DNA of 54,384 bases, from the NCBI GenBank assembly GCA_934140005.1, contig CAKPBB010000012.1, positions 1-54,384 of the forward strand, written 5' to 3'. The notes under the pieces are model-generated. The model was not told the DNA's origin. It did not search any database and was given only the letters and a program-made list of their open reading frames with translations. Every line of letters starts with the position of its first letter. The first letter of the stretch is position 1. Made by a program: the position numbers and the translations under genes. Below are positions 7,251 through 14,454 of this stretch, one piece after another. Origin of the DNA: an uncultured Clostridia bacterium. GTDB taxonomy: Bacteria > Bacillota > Clostridia > TANB77 > CAG-508.

Positions 7251-8204
7251 TTATTTATTTTTTTCTTTTGCTCTTTTATCATTTATTATCTGCATTTCTT
7301 TTGGTGTAATAAGATTTACATTATTTTCTTTAGCCCATTTAACACAACCTTTTAAAACTGTATTCAAAAATGGTCTTGGAACTTTTATTAACATTTTACA
7401 AGCATCTTCTGTAAATTTCACATCTGGATCTATTCTTCCAGCAGCATATTTAACAGAATCTAAGTCAACACCTTTTCCATTAGGAATTGGTACAGATATT
7501 GGCCTCTTAAATTTAGTATACCAAAAGTTTTTAGAGTCTCTATATCCATAATCAACTGGTACTTTAGGGTAGCCATAAGGAGTAACTCCATTTATAATAG
7601 TATTATAGTATTTTTCTTTCATTAAGATATTATCAATTCGTAAAATAAAATGTGCACCAAATTTTGATGTAATTCCATTGAAATTATGATATGGACCATT
7701 ATATTCTTCTTGTATTGTATCATTTTCGGCACCATCTAATTCTTTTACCCATGTGCATTCAAAAACTTGATAAGCTTCTTTTACAACTTTAGGATATTGT
7801 TCATTTGGATTTTCTCTTGCTCTTTTTCCATCAACTAAAGTATATATACAATCTTTCATTTTTTCTTCAGGAGTTTCTCCAGGAAAGCCTAGTCTTACAG
7901 TTTCTTTAAAATATCTTTTATCATCTGGTAAAAAATTCAAAGCACATTTTCCGGTTTTTAATAAGTTTTTGCAAGTATTTGAACTATTTCTACATTCTAA
8001 TATCATTGCATAATATCCTTTACCTGCAATATAATAAGGGAAACATAAAGAATATGAGCCAATATTTGTAAAACCTTTTTCATCTATTGTAGATATTTCA
8101 ATCGTTGGCATTGGAAAGAAGCTAGATGTTTGATAAAAATTATCTACAATTCTCATATCTTTGAATCCTTCTAAATTTTCAATTTTCTTTTGTTCAGATT
8201 CCAT
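7251..8204 (-). CDS. Flavin reductase-like (flavoredoxin-type split-barrel) protein with a PCP_red-like C-terminus, 317 aa
   Basis: Residues ~15-240 read like the FMN-binding split-barrel flavoredoxin/flavin reductase fold: PMPTIEISTIDEKGFTNIG, then SLCFPYY, and cysteines in LECRNSSNTCKNLL. Residues ~268-305 (FTEDACKMLIKVP, then VKWAKENNVNLITPKEM) resemble the small PCP_red domain also found at the C-terminus of protochlorophyllide reductase subunit B. AGGAGG sits before the ATG. Probably a cytosolic flavoprotein reductase of unknown substrate. A fragment of the upstream repeat family touches its stop codon, so this gene marks the right edge of the accessory region. Confidence 0.7.
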   Translation of the reverse strand: MESEQKKIENLEGFKDMRIVDNFYQTSSFFPMPTIEISTIDEKGFTNIGSYSLCFPYYIAGKGYYAMILECRNSSNTCKNLLKTGKCALNFLPDDKRYFKETVRLGFPGETPEEKMKDCIYTLVDGKRARENPNEQYPKVVKEAYQVFECTWVKELDGAENDTIQEEYNGPYHNFNGITSKFGAHFILRIDNILMKEKYYNTIINGVTPYGYPKVPVDYGYRDSKNFWYTKFKRPISVPIPNGKGVDLDSVKYAAGRIDPDVKFTEDACKMLIKVPRPFLNTVLKGCVKWAKENNVNLITPKEMQIINDKRAKEKNK

Positions 8205-8277
8205 ATAATAAAATTCCTCCTATAATTATCTTTTGTTCGCTAATGTATTATTATTCATTACAATTTTTATATCATAA

Positions 8278-8349
8278 AAGCAGATAATTAGCAATAAAGT
8301 GAAACAAAATTTTTAACCACGAGTTTACTTTACAACAAATTATCTGCTT
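8278..8349 (-). terminator. Long inverted repeat / terminator after mntP
   Basis: AAGCAGATAATT (8278-8289) is exactly complementary to AATTATCTGCTT (8338-8349). A second nested pairing (AAAGTGAAAC with GTTTACTTT) lies inside the loop. On the minus strand the stem ends in TTTTAT. It lies 5 bp beyond the mntP stop and most simply acts as its terminator, although the 48-nt loop is longer than usual. Confidence 0.55.
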
Positions 8350-8354
8350 AAATA

Positions 8355-8912
8355 TTAGAAAAATAGATGTTCTATAAGAATTTTAATTCCTAATAGTACT
8401 AATATTGTACCACCAACTAATTCAGCTTTTTTCTCATATTTATCGCCAAATTTATTACCAATTTTAGTTCCTAATACTGGTAATATAAAAGATATTATAC
8501 CTATTAAAGAAATAGCTAAAACTAAATTTACTTTGAAAAATGCAAAAGTAATTCCAACCGCTAAAGCATCTATACTAGTTGCTACTGCTAAAACAAGCAT
8601 CGTTTTAAAACCTACATCATCATCGCTTTTTTCTTCTTTATTACTAAAAGCTTCTTTTATCATATTTCCACCAATAATAGAAAGTAAAATAAAAGCAATC
8701 CAATGGTCAATACTTGTAACAAAACTTTCAAATGTAGTGCCCAGAAAATATCCGATTGTAGGCATTAAAGCTTGAAATCCGCCAAACCATAAACCTATGA
8801 TGCATGCTTTTTTCCAATTCATTTTTTTCATTGAAATTCCCTTACATATCGATACCGTAAAAGCATCCATTGCAAGTCCAATACTTAATAATAATAATTC
8901 AACAGTTCCCAT
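8355..8912 (-). CDS. mntP: Manganese efflux pump MntP
   Basis: 185 residues, about the full family length, with six hydrophobic segments and the MntP/YebN pattern: GLAMDAFTVSICKG at the N-terminus and a second related repeat, ATSIDALAVGITFA. The acidic residues within helices 1 and 4 (AMDA, SIDA) are the ones thought to bind Mn(II). It exports manganese across the cytoplasmic membrane. A yybP-ykoY Mn riboswitch with an overlapping terminator precedes it at 9011-9137, so expression should rise with excess Mn. AGGAG precedes the ATG. It is transcribed alone. Confidence 0.95.
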   Translation of the reverse strand: MGTVELLLLSIGLAMDAFTVSICKGISMKKMNWKKACIIGLWFGGFQALMPTIGYFLGTTFESFVTSIDHWIAFILLSIIGGNMIKEAFSNKEEKSDDDVGFKTMLVLAVATSIDALAVGITFAFFKVNLVLAISLIGIISFILPVLGTKIGNKFGDKYEKKAELVGGTILVLLGIKILIEHLFF

Positions 8913-9010
8913 TTTGATTATCTCCTATATTTAAAATAATATTATTAAATAAACTAAATATGCAATGAAATATATTATTCCATCTATATAAATTACAAGA
9001 TTTAGAGCAC

Positions 9011-9137
9011 AAAAAAAGACTATGTCTGCAAGTTTTGTTGCAAACAAGTCTCATTATTTAAAATAAAGCCAGATATTTTATATCAGTATGTTGACTTTAT
9101 CACATATTTTAATATGCTAATTACTCCCTCGTTTCGC
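9011..9137 (-). ncRNA. yybP-ykoY manganese riboswitch with terminator
   Basis: On the minus strand, GCGAAACGAG-GGAGTA begins the P1 stem and conserved entry. It is followed by ATAAAGTCAACATACTG, a short GATAT/ATATC hairpin, and GGCTTTAT, closing the second stem. The returning P1 strand CTTGTTTGC (9040-9048) is also the left arm of a terminator hairpin (9018-9050) followed by seven Ts (9011-9017). P1 and terminator therefore exclude each other: Mn binding should stabilise P1, disrupt the terminator and turn on mntP. This matches the known on-switch behaviour of the class. Assignment is by eye from conserved elements and gene context. Confidence 0.85.
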
Positions 9138-9201
9138 TATATTTTACATTAAATATAGTCAAAAAACAATAGTTTATAATAATTTTTTCAAAATAAATAG
9201 T

Positions 9202-9248
9202 GCCCGTCCATCAGAAAGCGGTAAGAGCCTTCTTACCAATGGTCGGGC
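9202..9248. terminator. GC-rich compound stem-loop after the 9277 gene
   Basis: The outer arms GCCCGTCCAT (9202-9211) and ATGGTCGGGC (9239-9248) pair with one internal mismatch. The inner arms GGTAAGA (9220-9226) and TCTTACC (9231-9237) are perfect. The structure follows the stop codon of the minus-strand gene and is far more GC-rich than its surroundings. No clean U-tract follows on either strand, so it may be a weak terminator, a transcript-stabilising structure or a small RNA. Confidence 0.5.
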
Positions 9249-9276
9249 TAGGGCAAGCTAGATGCTAAAATTGAGT

Positions 9277-9552
9277 TTACTGTATGCTAGTAGAGTAAGG
9301 CTCGGATTTAAGTTTTCCGGTGTACTCTTCCAAGTACAAATGGCATGTTGCTGTAAAAATCAACTCTTTTGACTTAGGAAGAGCTACAAATCTTTCAGGC
9401 GTAATCGAGTGCCTTTCGCCGACTTGGTTCAGATAGACCATACCGTTTTTGCATCTCACATCTGTAACAATGCAAGGCTTGAAACCTGGCAAATCTGTTA
9501 CTCTTAAGAGATAACGGGTTCCGACAGTCAACTCATTCATTGCAGTATCCAT
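9277..9552 (-). CDS. Hypothetical small protein of GC-rich composition, 91 aa
   Basis: The start is set at the ATG with AAAGGAG 7 nt upstream; an upstream in-frame ATG at 9591 lacks a ribosome site. The product is soluble, beta-rich looking (VGTRYLLRVTDLPG...CIVTDVRCKNGMVYLNQVGE) with two cysteines. It resembles a small barrel domain, but I recognise no family. Base composition is visibly higher in G+C (mid-40s % by eye) than all neighbours, with codons rare elsewhere here. It has its own consensus promoter and a structured 3' end. It is one of three such isolated units, with 14072-14278 and 49322-50344. Confidence 0.7.
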   Translation of the reverse strand: MDTAMNELTVGTRYLLRVTDLPGFKPCIVTDVRCKNGMVYLNQVGERHSITPERFVALPKSKELIFTATCHLYLEEYTGKLKSEPYSTSIQ

Positions 9553-9615
9553 TTTTTGCTCCTTTTGTTTGTGTGGAAGATAAAATTCCACTAAATAAAT
9601 GTTCGTACTTTCTTT

Positions 9616-9645
9616 ATTATACTACTTTTTGCATATAAAAGTCAA
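9616..9645 (-). promoter_or_regulatory. Promoter of the 9277-9552 gene
   Basis: Minus strand: TTGACT (9640-9645), an 18-bp spacer, TATAAT (9616-9621), then a leader with a small GTGGAA/TTCCAC hairpin before the ribosome site. The -35 box overlaps the stop codon of the radical SAM gene. Confidence 0.7.
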
Positions 9646-10502
9646 ATTTGTCTCTTATTTTCTAATCTTTTCAAAAAGCCACATCTTTTGCATAATTCTT
9701 CACATAATTCATTATTTTGAAATCCAAGTAGCATTTTTTGCGCTTTATCACTTTTTAATATTTCTGAAATTGTTTGATTATAAATATTTCCAAGAACAAT
9801 ATTGCCTTCTGAATCAATGCAGCAAGGAACTACGTCACCATTTACTAATATTGCCAATTGTTCTTTAATTGCCAAGCATCTACCATTTTGATTTATTATT
9901 TCATTATTTAAATTTGGCCATACAAATTCAATATCTTGATTTATATATAAATTTTCTTTCAATTTTAGCCATTGATTATTCATTAAACTTTCAGATAAAT
10001 TTGTAATCTTGTATTTTTCTTCAATTGCTTTTATTATTTCAAAATTTTTCGTATTTTCTTTTATTGTTTTCAAATTCCATAATCTTAATGAAATAATAAT
10101 ATTTGAATTTTCCAATATTGATACGACATTTAAAATATTTTCCATATATTTTGAAACATCAATTGTTGGATTTTCAATACAACAATGCAATGATATATTT
10201 ATTTGTCTTACTGATTTTGAATTTACTAAAACATCAGTTAATTTATTTAGCATAATTCCATTTGTTGTGATATTAGCTTTCATATTGTATTTTTCTAATA
10301 TTGCTAATAAATTATCTAATTCTGGATGAAGTAAAGGTTCTCCTTTTACATGTAAGCATACTATTTTCGTATAATCTTTTACTTTCTTTATTATTTCTTC
10401 AAATTGATTAGTAGTCATATATTGCTTAGCTCTATCAGTATTTTTGCAAAAACTACACTGTAAATTGCAATTATTTGTAATTTCAATATAAATTTTTTTC
10501 AT
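9642..10502 (-). CDS. Radical SAM/SPASM-domain protein, 286 aa
   Basis: Radical SAM cluster cysteines C12-x3-C16-x2-C19 are in NNCNLQCSFC, followed by HVKGEPLLHPEL and a TTNG motif (NITTNGIML). The C-terminal third has SPASM-like cysteines (NGRCLAI, VVPCCIDSEGNIVLGNI, ELCEELCKRCG) that would hold extra Fe-S clusters. Proteins of this shape modify peptides or act as maturases, but no precursor peptide gene is obvious nearby. The flanking gene is the GC-rich 91-aa ORF, which is not a typical RiPP precursor. It lies downstream of the terminator of the 10572 ABC gene, so it is probably transcribed separately. Specific function unknown. Confidence 0.85.
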   Translation of the reverse strand: MKKIYIEITNNCNLQCSFCKNTDRAKQYMTTNQFEEIIKKVKDYTKIVCLHVKGEPLLHPELDNLLAILEKYNMKANITTNGIMLNKLTDVLVNSKSVRQINISLHCCIENPTIDVSKYMENILNVVSILENSNIIISLRLWNLKTIKENTKNFEIIKAIEEKYKITNLSESLMNNQWLKLKENLYINQDIEFVWPNLNNEIINQNGRCLAIKEQLAILVNGDVVPCCIDSEGNIVLGNIYNQTISEILKSDKAQKMLLGFQNNELCEELCKRCGFLKRLENKRQI

Positions 10503-10535
10503 ATAAGTTTCTCCATTATTTTTTATAATACAAAT

Positions 10536-10560
10536 AGTAGCAAGCTAATTACTTGCTACT
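10536..10560 (-). terminator. Terminator after the fused ABC transporter
   Basis: AGTAGCAAG (10536-10544), a 7-nt loop, then CTTGCTACT (10552-10560). On the minus strand it is followed by ATTTGTATT. It lies 11 bp beyond the ABC gene's stop codon. Confidence 0.75.
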
Positions 10561-10571
10561 AACTATCACTT

Positions 10572-13500
10572 TTATTCTGATCTTAATGCTAATACTGGGT
10601 CTTCTTTAGCAGCTTTTCTTGATGGGATAATTCCTCCGATTAAAGTTAACACAACACTTAATATAATTAAAATAATTCCACCAGTTACTGGTAAAGTTGC
10701 TCTAACATTTGCACCATCAGACAATGATACTATAATCTTGTTTGTAGGAATCAGTAATAAAAGTGTAATTCCTATTCCAATCATTCCAGCCAATAGTCCA
10801 ATAATAAAAGTTTCTGCATTAAATACTTGAGCGACATTATGCTTAGAAGCTCCCATTGCTCTTAATATACCAATTTCTTTCTTTCGCTCTAATACACTAA
10901 TATAAGTGATAACGCCAATCATTATTGAAGAAACCACCAAAGATATAGATATAAATGCTATAAGTGTATAACTTACTACATTTACAATTATTGTTACAGA
11001 ACTCATTAGAGTGCCTACCATATCTGTGTATGAAATAACTTTGTCTTCTTCATTATTTTCTTTCATCTTACTATTATAATCACTTAATAATTTTGTGATA
11101 GCTTCATTTCCTTCAAAATCTCTTGGATATATTGAAATGCCTGAAGGTTCTTCAATTTTTGCATAATTAAGTTTTGTTAAATTACTTTCATAAGTATTTT
11201 TTTCTTTTGACATAATAGCTGATAATAATTCTGTTAATTCTTCTTCATCCATTTTGATTTTAAAAGCACTTGCAAATGTTTGTTCATCAATTCTAATTGC
11301 ATTTGCCATAGATTTGCTTAAACTTGCTATACTTTTAGATATTTCAGTTTCTAAGCTTTTGCTTATTTGTGCCATGGCAGACTGCATATAATTATTCATA
11401 ATATCAGAAATTTGTTTTTCTAAATTTTGCTCTTGTATTATTTTAGTTAATTTAGTAGTTATAATATTTTTTAGTTCTTCTGATTGCATATATTCTTCTA
11501 AATATTCCTCTAATTTTTCAGCATTAGGAATATTGTTTTGCTTTGCATATTCTTCAAAACCATTTAATACTTTTGTCATTATGTTTTTCATTTGTTCTTC
11601 AGTAATAACTACTTTTCCGTTTTCTTTAATCGCACTTTCTATTTCTTTTCTTATTATTTCTTCAACTTCTTTTGAATTGATATATTCTAGTAGTTTTGCA
11701 CTAATATTATCTAAATTTGCATCAGGATGATATTTATTAAGATAATCATTATATCCTTGCAAAATTTCATTTATTAGTCCATTTATTTCATCATTTGAAA
11801 AAGAAATTTCTACTTGATTCATAATTTCATTTATATCAAGTTCTGGTAAATTGTTTTGATTTATCAAATTGTTCATATTACTGAAATCTACTTTTATTTT
11901 AGATTCATCTATTTTAAATGCTGATTTTATAGCATTAGAATCAATTTCTACTAAAGAATTCATATCAAGAGCAGAATCATTTTCATTATCATCAAATCTT
12001 TTTCCTGTGAATACATTGATTTCTGAATCTGCTAATTGTTCTTTTACAATTTGACTGTTTGTAGCTTGATCTATAACATAATTTGTTAAATCAGCTGTAT
12101 AGCCTATTCCTTGTTGTAACATTGGAGCTGTTGCATTTTCTTTTGGTTGTATAATACCAACAATTTTTAAATCTTCTCCATTTGTTACAATATTTTTCAT
12201 ATATTCTGTATTTTCAGTTTTAGCACGCCAAATTTTATATTCTTCATCATATTCATAGCAATCACTAATATTTACTAGTTTAAAACCTACTTTTAAAATA
12301 TCATCATAAGAATAGCTTTCTGAATATTCTGGAGTATCAACATTTTTACCTGTTGAAAATTGATTTATCATATTGTCAAATTCGCTGTAATCTCTTAATC
12401 CTAATGCATATAATGCAAAATCACTTATTTTTCCATCTGAACTTAAAACTACAACACACTCATTGTATTTGGTTGGAAATCTTCCAGCTTTTACATCGTA
12501 TTGTTCTTCAAATAAACTTGTATCATTTGGCATTTGATAAAATATATTAGTATTCATCATACTAGACATTAGACTATTGGTTGTATTCCCAGAACTTATT
12601 CCTAAGCTTGAAAAAGACTTATCTGGATTTATTTGTCTAGGATTATCAATATCACTATTATAAATTAGTGGAGTGACATTATACGAATATTCGATTGCTT
12701 TTGCATATTCGTTAATATTACTTTCTGAGCTTTCTAAATATTTCTTCAAAGAAGTTAAGTCATTAGAGCCCATTTTTGAAAACATATTAGTTATTCTATT
12801 AGTAACACTTATGTTATCAGTTTGATTTGTTTCATTTGAATTAGTGTCAACTACAAGCATTGAACTTATATCCATTCCTGTACTTTGAATTTGTATTGGA
12901 TATTCTGATAAAGTTTCTTCCTCTATTGATTTAATATAATTATTAACTCCAGTAGATAATGACAATATAAGTGCAATACCAATAATTCCAATACTTCCAG
13001 CAAATGAAACTAATGCTGTTCTCCCCTTTTTCGTTTTTAAATTATTAAAACTTAATGATAAGGATGTAAAAAATGACATTGAAGTTTTCCCCATGTTTTT
13101 ATGTTCTACTTTTTCATTTTTATCTATAACATAAGGATTAGTATCAGAAAGAATAACACCATCTTTTAAATTTACAATTCTTGTTGCATATTTTTCGGCA
13201 AGTTCTGGATTATGTGTAACCATAACAACCAGGCGGTCTTTTGCCACTTCTTTTAATAAATCCATAACTTGCACACTTGTTTCACTATCCAAAGCACCTG
13301 TTGGTTCATCAGCAAGCAAAATGTCTGGATTATTAACTAAAGCTCTAGCTATGGCAACTCTTTGCATTTGTCCACCAGAAAGTTGATTTGGCTTTTTATG
13401 AGCTTGATTTCCAAGTCCAACTTTTTCCAAAGCTTCTAAAGCTCTTTGTTTACGCTTGTTTTTAGGTATTCCTGAAATTGTTAATGCCAATTCTACATTT

Positions 13501-13805
13501 GATAAAAGTGTTTGATGTGGAATTAAATTATAACTTTGAAATACAAAACCTATTGTGTGATTACGATAAGAATCCCAGTCTTTGTCTTTATATTTCTTAG
13601 TTGAGATTCCGTTTATAATTAAATCTCCTTCATCATAACGATCTAAACCTCCAATAATATTCAAAAGTGTTGTTTTTCCTGAACCACTTGGTCCAAGAAT
13701 AGCAACAAATTCGTTATCTCGAAGATTTAAACTTACATTATCAAGTGCTTTTTGAACTAAACTTCCTGTTTTATATTCTTTATGAATATTTTTTATTTGT
13801 AACAT
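10572..13805 (-). CDS. Fused ABC ATPase/FtsX-type permease (MacB-like), 1077 aa
   Basis: The ATPase domain fills residues ~1-225: Walker A GPSGSGKTT (38-46), signature LSGGQMQRVAIARAL, Walker B ILLADEP. A first membrane helix (residues ~265-290) is followed by a very long extracytoplasmic region (~300-900) rich in predicted coiled coil (repeated E-L/I-I-N/K patterns). Three C-terminal helices then carry the FtsX signature VLERKKEIGILRAMGAS. MacB-type machines do not translocate through the membrane. They couple ATP hydrolysis to movement of the extracellular domain, for peptide export, lipoprotein release or hydrolase activation. The ATG chosen has AGAAAGG upstream; an earlier in-frame start lacks one. 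Substrate unknown. Confidence 0.88.
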   Translation of the reverse strand: MLQIKNIHKEYKTGSLVQKALDNVSLNLRDNEFVAILGPSGSGKTTLLNIIGGLDRYDEGDLIINGISTKKYKDKDWDSYRNHTIGFVFQSYNLIPHQTLLSNVELALTISGIPKNKRKQRALEALEKVGLGNQAHKKPNQLSGGQMQRVAIARALVNNPDILLADEPTGALDSETSVQVMDLLKEVAKDRLVVMVTHNPELAEKYATRIVNLKDGVILSDTNPYVIDKNEKVEHKNMGKTSMSFFTSLSLSFNNLKTKKGRTALVSFAGSIGIIGIALILSLSTGVNNYIKSIEEETLSEYPIQIQSTGMDISSMLVVDTNSNETNQTDNISVTNRITNMFSKMGSNDLTSLKKYLESSESNINEYAKAIEYSYNVTPLIYNSDIDNPRQINPDKSFSSLGISSGNTTNSLMSSMMNTNIFYQMPNDTSLFEEQYDVKAGRFPTKYNECVVVLSSDGKISDFALYALGLRDYSEFDNMINQFSTGKNVDTPEYSESYSYDDILKVGFKLVNISDCYEYDEEYKIWRAKTENTEYMKNIVTNGEDLKIVGIIQPKENATAPMLQQGIGYTADLTNYVIDQATNSQIVKEQLADSEINVFTGKRFDDNENDSALDMNSLVEIDSNAIKSAFKIDESKIKVDFSNMNNLINQNNLPELDINEIMNQVEISFSNDEINGLINEILQGYNDYLNKYHPDANLDNISAKLLEYINSKEVEEIIRKEIESAIKENGKVVITEEQMKNIMTKVLNGFEEYAKQNNIPNAEKLEEYLEEYMQSEELKNIITTKLTKIIQEQNLEKQISDIMNNYMQSAMAQISKSLETEISKSIASLSKSMANAIRIDEQTFASAFKIKMDEEELTELLSAIMSKEKNTYESNLTKLNYAKIEEPSGISIYPRDFEGNEAITKLLSDYNSKMKENNEEDKVISYTDMVGTLMSSVTIIVNVVSYTLIAFISISLVVSSIMIGVITYISVLERKKEIGILRAMGASKHNVAQVFNAETFIIGLLAGMIGIGITLLLLIPTNKIIVSLSDGANVRATLPVTGGIILIILSVVLTLIGGIIPSRKAAKEDPVLALRSE

Positions 13806-13863
13806 TATATATTGTACCTTTCTACGCAATAATTTCATTTATCGATTTTTTAATTATATAAGA

Positions 13864-13889
13864 AAAACTGCTATATTTCAAGCAGTTTT
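13864..13889. terminator. Bidirectional hairpin terminator
   Basis: AAAACTGC (13864-13871), a 10-nt loop, then GCAGTTTT (13882-13889), with T- and A-runs at either side. It lies upstream of the fused ABC gene's start and would stop read-through from the 14072-14278 gene. Confidence 0.6.
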
Positions 13890-13899
13890 GTTATATATT

Positions 13900-14001
13900 T
13901 ATAAATTGTATGTGGAAACTATTTGTCTTGCAAGCTCGCACAGTCCGCTTTAGCCTTATATACAATTTCTGTTTGTCAGACCGAGATTTTGCAATATTAA
14001 A
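13900..14001. other. GC-richer unexplained stretch with inverted repeats
   Basis: Between two hairpin terminators lies about 100 bp with markedly higher GC (for example GCAAGCTCGCACAGTCCGCT). It contains a 9-bp inverted repeat, AAATTGTAT / ATACAATTT, at about 13903-13965. On the minus strand a frame stays open from a stop near 14038 to a stop at about 13895 (KRRYNLWDVSTL...), but it has no start codon or ribosome site. It could be a gene remnant or part of a structured RNA associated with the neighbouring GC-rich gene. Confidence 0.35.
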
Positions 14002-14061
14002 AAGCGTAGATACATCCCAGAGGTTATATCTACGCTTCAATTTGTAGGATACATCCTACAA
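14002..14061 (-). terminator. Two stacked stem-loops after the 14072 gene
   Basis: TTGTAGGAT-AC-ATCCTACAA (14042-14061) lies 11 bp past the stop codon. It is followed on the minus strand by AAGCGTAGATA / TATCTACGCTT (14002-14012 and 14027-14037) and a short T-run. The second is a convincing intrinsic terminator. The first, with a 2-nt loop, may protect the 3' end or act as a protein site. Confidence 0.7.
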
Positions 14062-14071
14062 TACCACTATG

Positions 14072-14278
14072 TCATTTCGTTTCTTTTACAAACCATCGAG
14101 CTGTGCCAGGGACATACAAAGTTGGAACGCCTCCATCTTCGCCAAAGCAATGGTCATAACGGTAGTTATCCATGGGTTTACTTGCAAGCTCAGCTCGCAA
14201 GCCTTTGACTTCTGCCTGTAATTCTCTAATGTACTCTTTTTCACGTCTATCAACTTCGCCATATGATGATGGATACAT
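14072..14278 (-). CDS. Hypothetical small protein of GC-rich composition, 68 aa
   Basis: Preceded by GAAGGAGGATAAGGC-ATG, an excellent ribosome site. The N-terminal half is a charged coiled-coil-like helix (DRREKEYIRELQAEVKGLRAEL) and the C-terminal half is short and aromatic (GVPTLYVPGTARWF). No family is recognised. GC content and codon choice differ sharply from both flanking ABC transporter genes. It is a single-gene unit with a consensus promoter and a strong terminator of its own, suggesting recent acquisition. Its size and helix suggest a small adaptor or DNA/RNA-binding protein, but nothing more can be supported. Confidence 0.7.
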   Translation of the reverse strand: MYPSSYGEVDRREKEYIRELQAEVKGLRAELASKPMDNYRYDHCFGEDGGVPTLYVPGTARWFVKETK

Positions 14279-14335
14279 GCCTTATCCTCCTTCTGATGTT
14301 AAACATATGTGTATTGCGAACAAAAACTAAAATAT

Positions 14336-14364
14336 ATTATAGTGTGAATTTTATTTCATGTCAA
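14336..14364 (-). promoter_or_regulatory. Consensus promoter of the 14072-14278 gene
   Basis: Minus strand: TTGACA (14359-14364), a 17-bp spacer, TATAAT (14336-14341). It is a perfect sigma-A match, among the best in the window. Confidence 0.8.
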
Positions 14365-14418
14365 GCTTTTGCATTAGAAACATTATTAAATATTTATATA
14401 GAAATCATGATAAATAAT

Positions 14419-14446
14419 AAGAGTTGCTATTATTTTAGCAACTCTT
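14419..14446. terminator. Terminator after the FtsX permease
   Basis: AAGAGTTGCTA (14419-14429) pairs perfectly with TAGCAACTCTT (14436-14446) around a 6-nt loop. It lies 8 bp beyond the permease stop, with A/T-rich flanks on both sides. Confidence 0.8.
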
Positions 14447-14454
14447 TATACTAA

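Noticed and set aside
8533..8775. Plus-strand 80-aa ORF within mntP
   Set aside because: Antisense shadow of a conserved membrane protein gene.
9599..10329. Plus-strand ORFs at the radical SAM locus
   Set aside because: Shadows of the minus-strand gene, whose Fe-S cysteine motifs are convincing.
9642..10502. Radical SAM protein with the small 9277 gene as a RiPP system
   Set aside because: The 91-aa neighbour lacks a leader/core precursor look, has its own promoter and differs in base composition; no transporter or protease is coupled.
11533..12550. Several plus-strand ORFs opposite the fused ABC transporter
   Set aside because: Hydrophobic frames that arise because the antisense of A-rich coding sequence is T-rich; no ribosome sites and the opposite strand is clearly coding.
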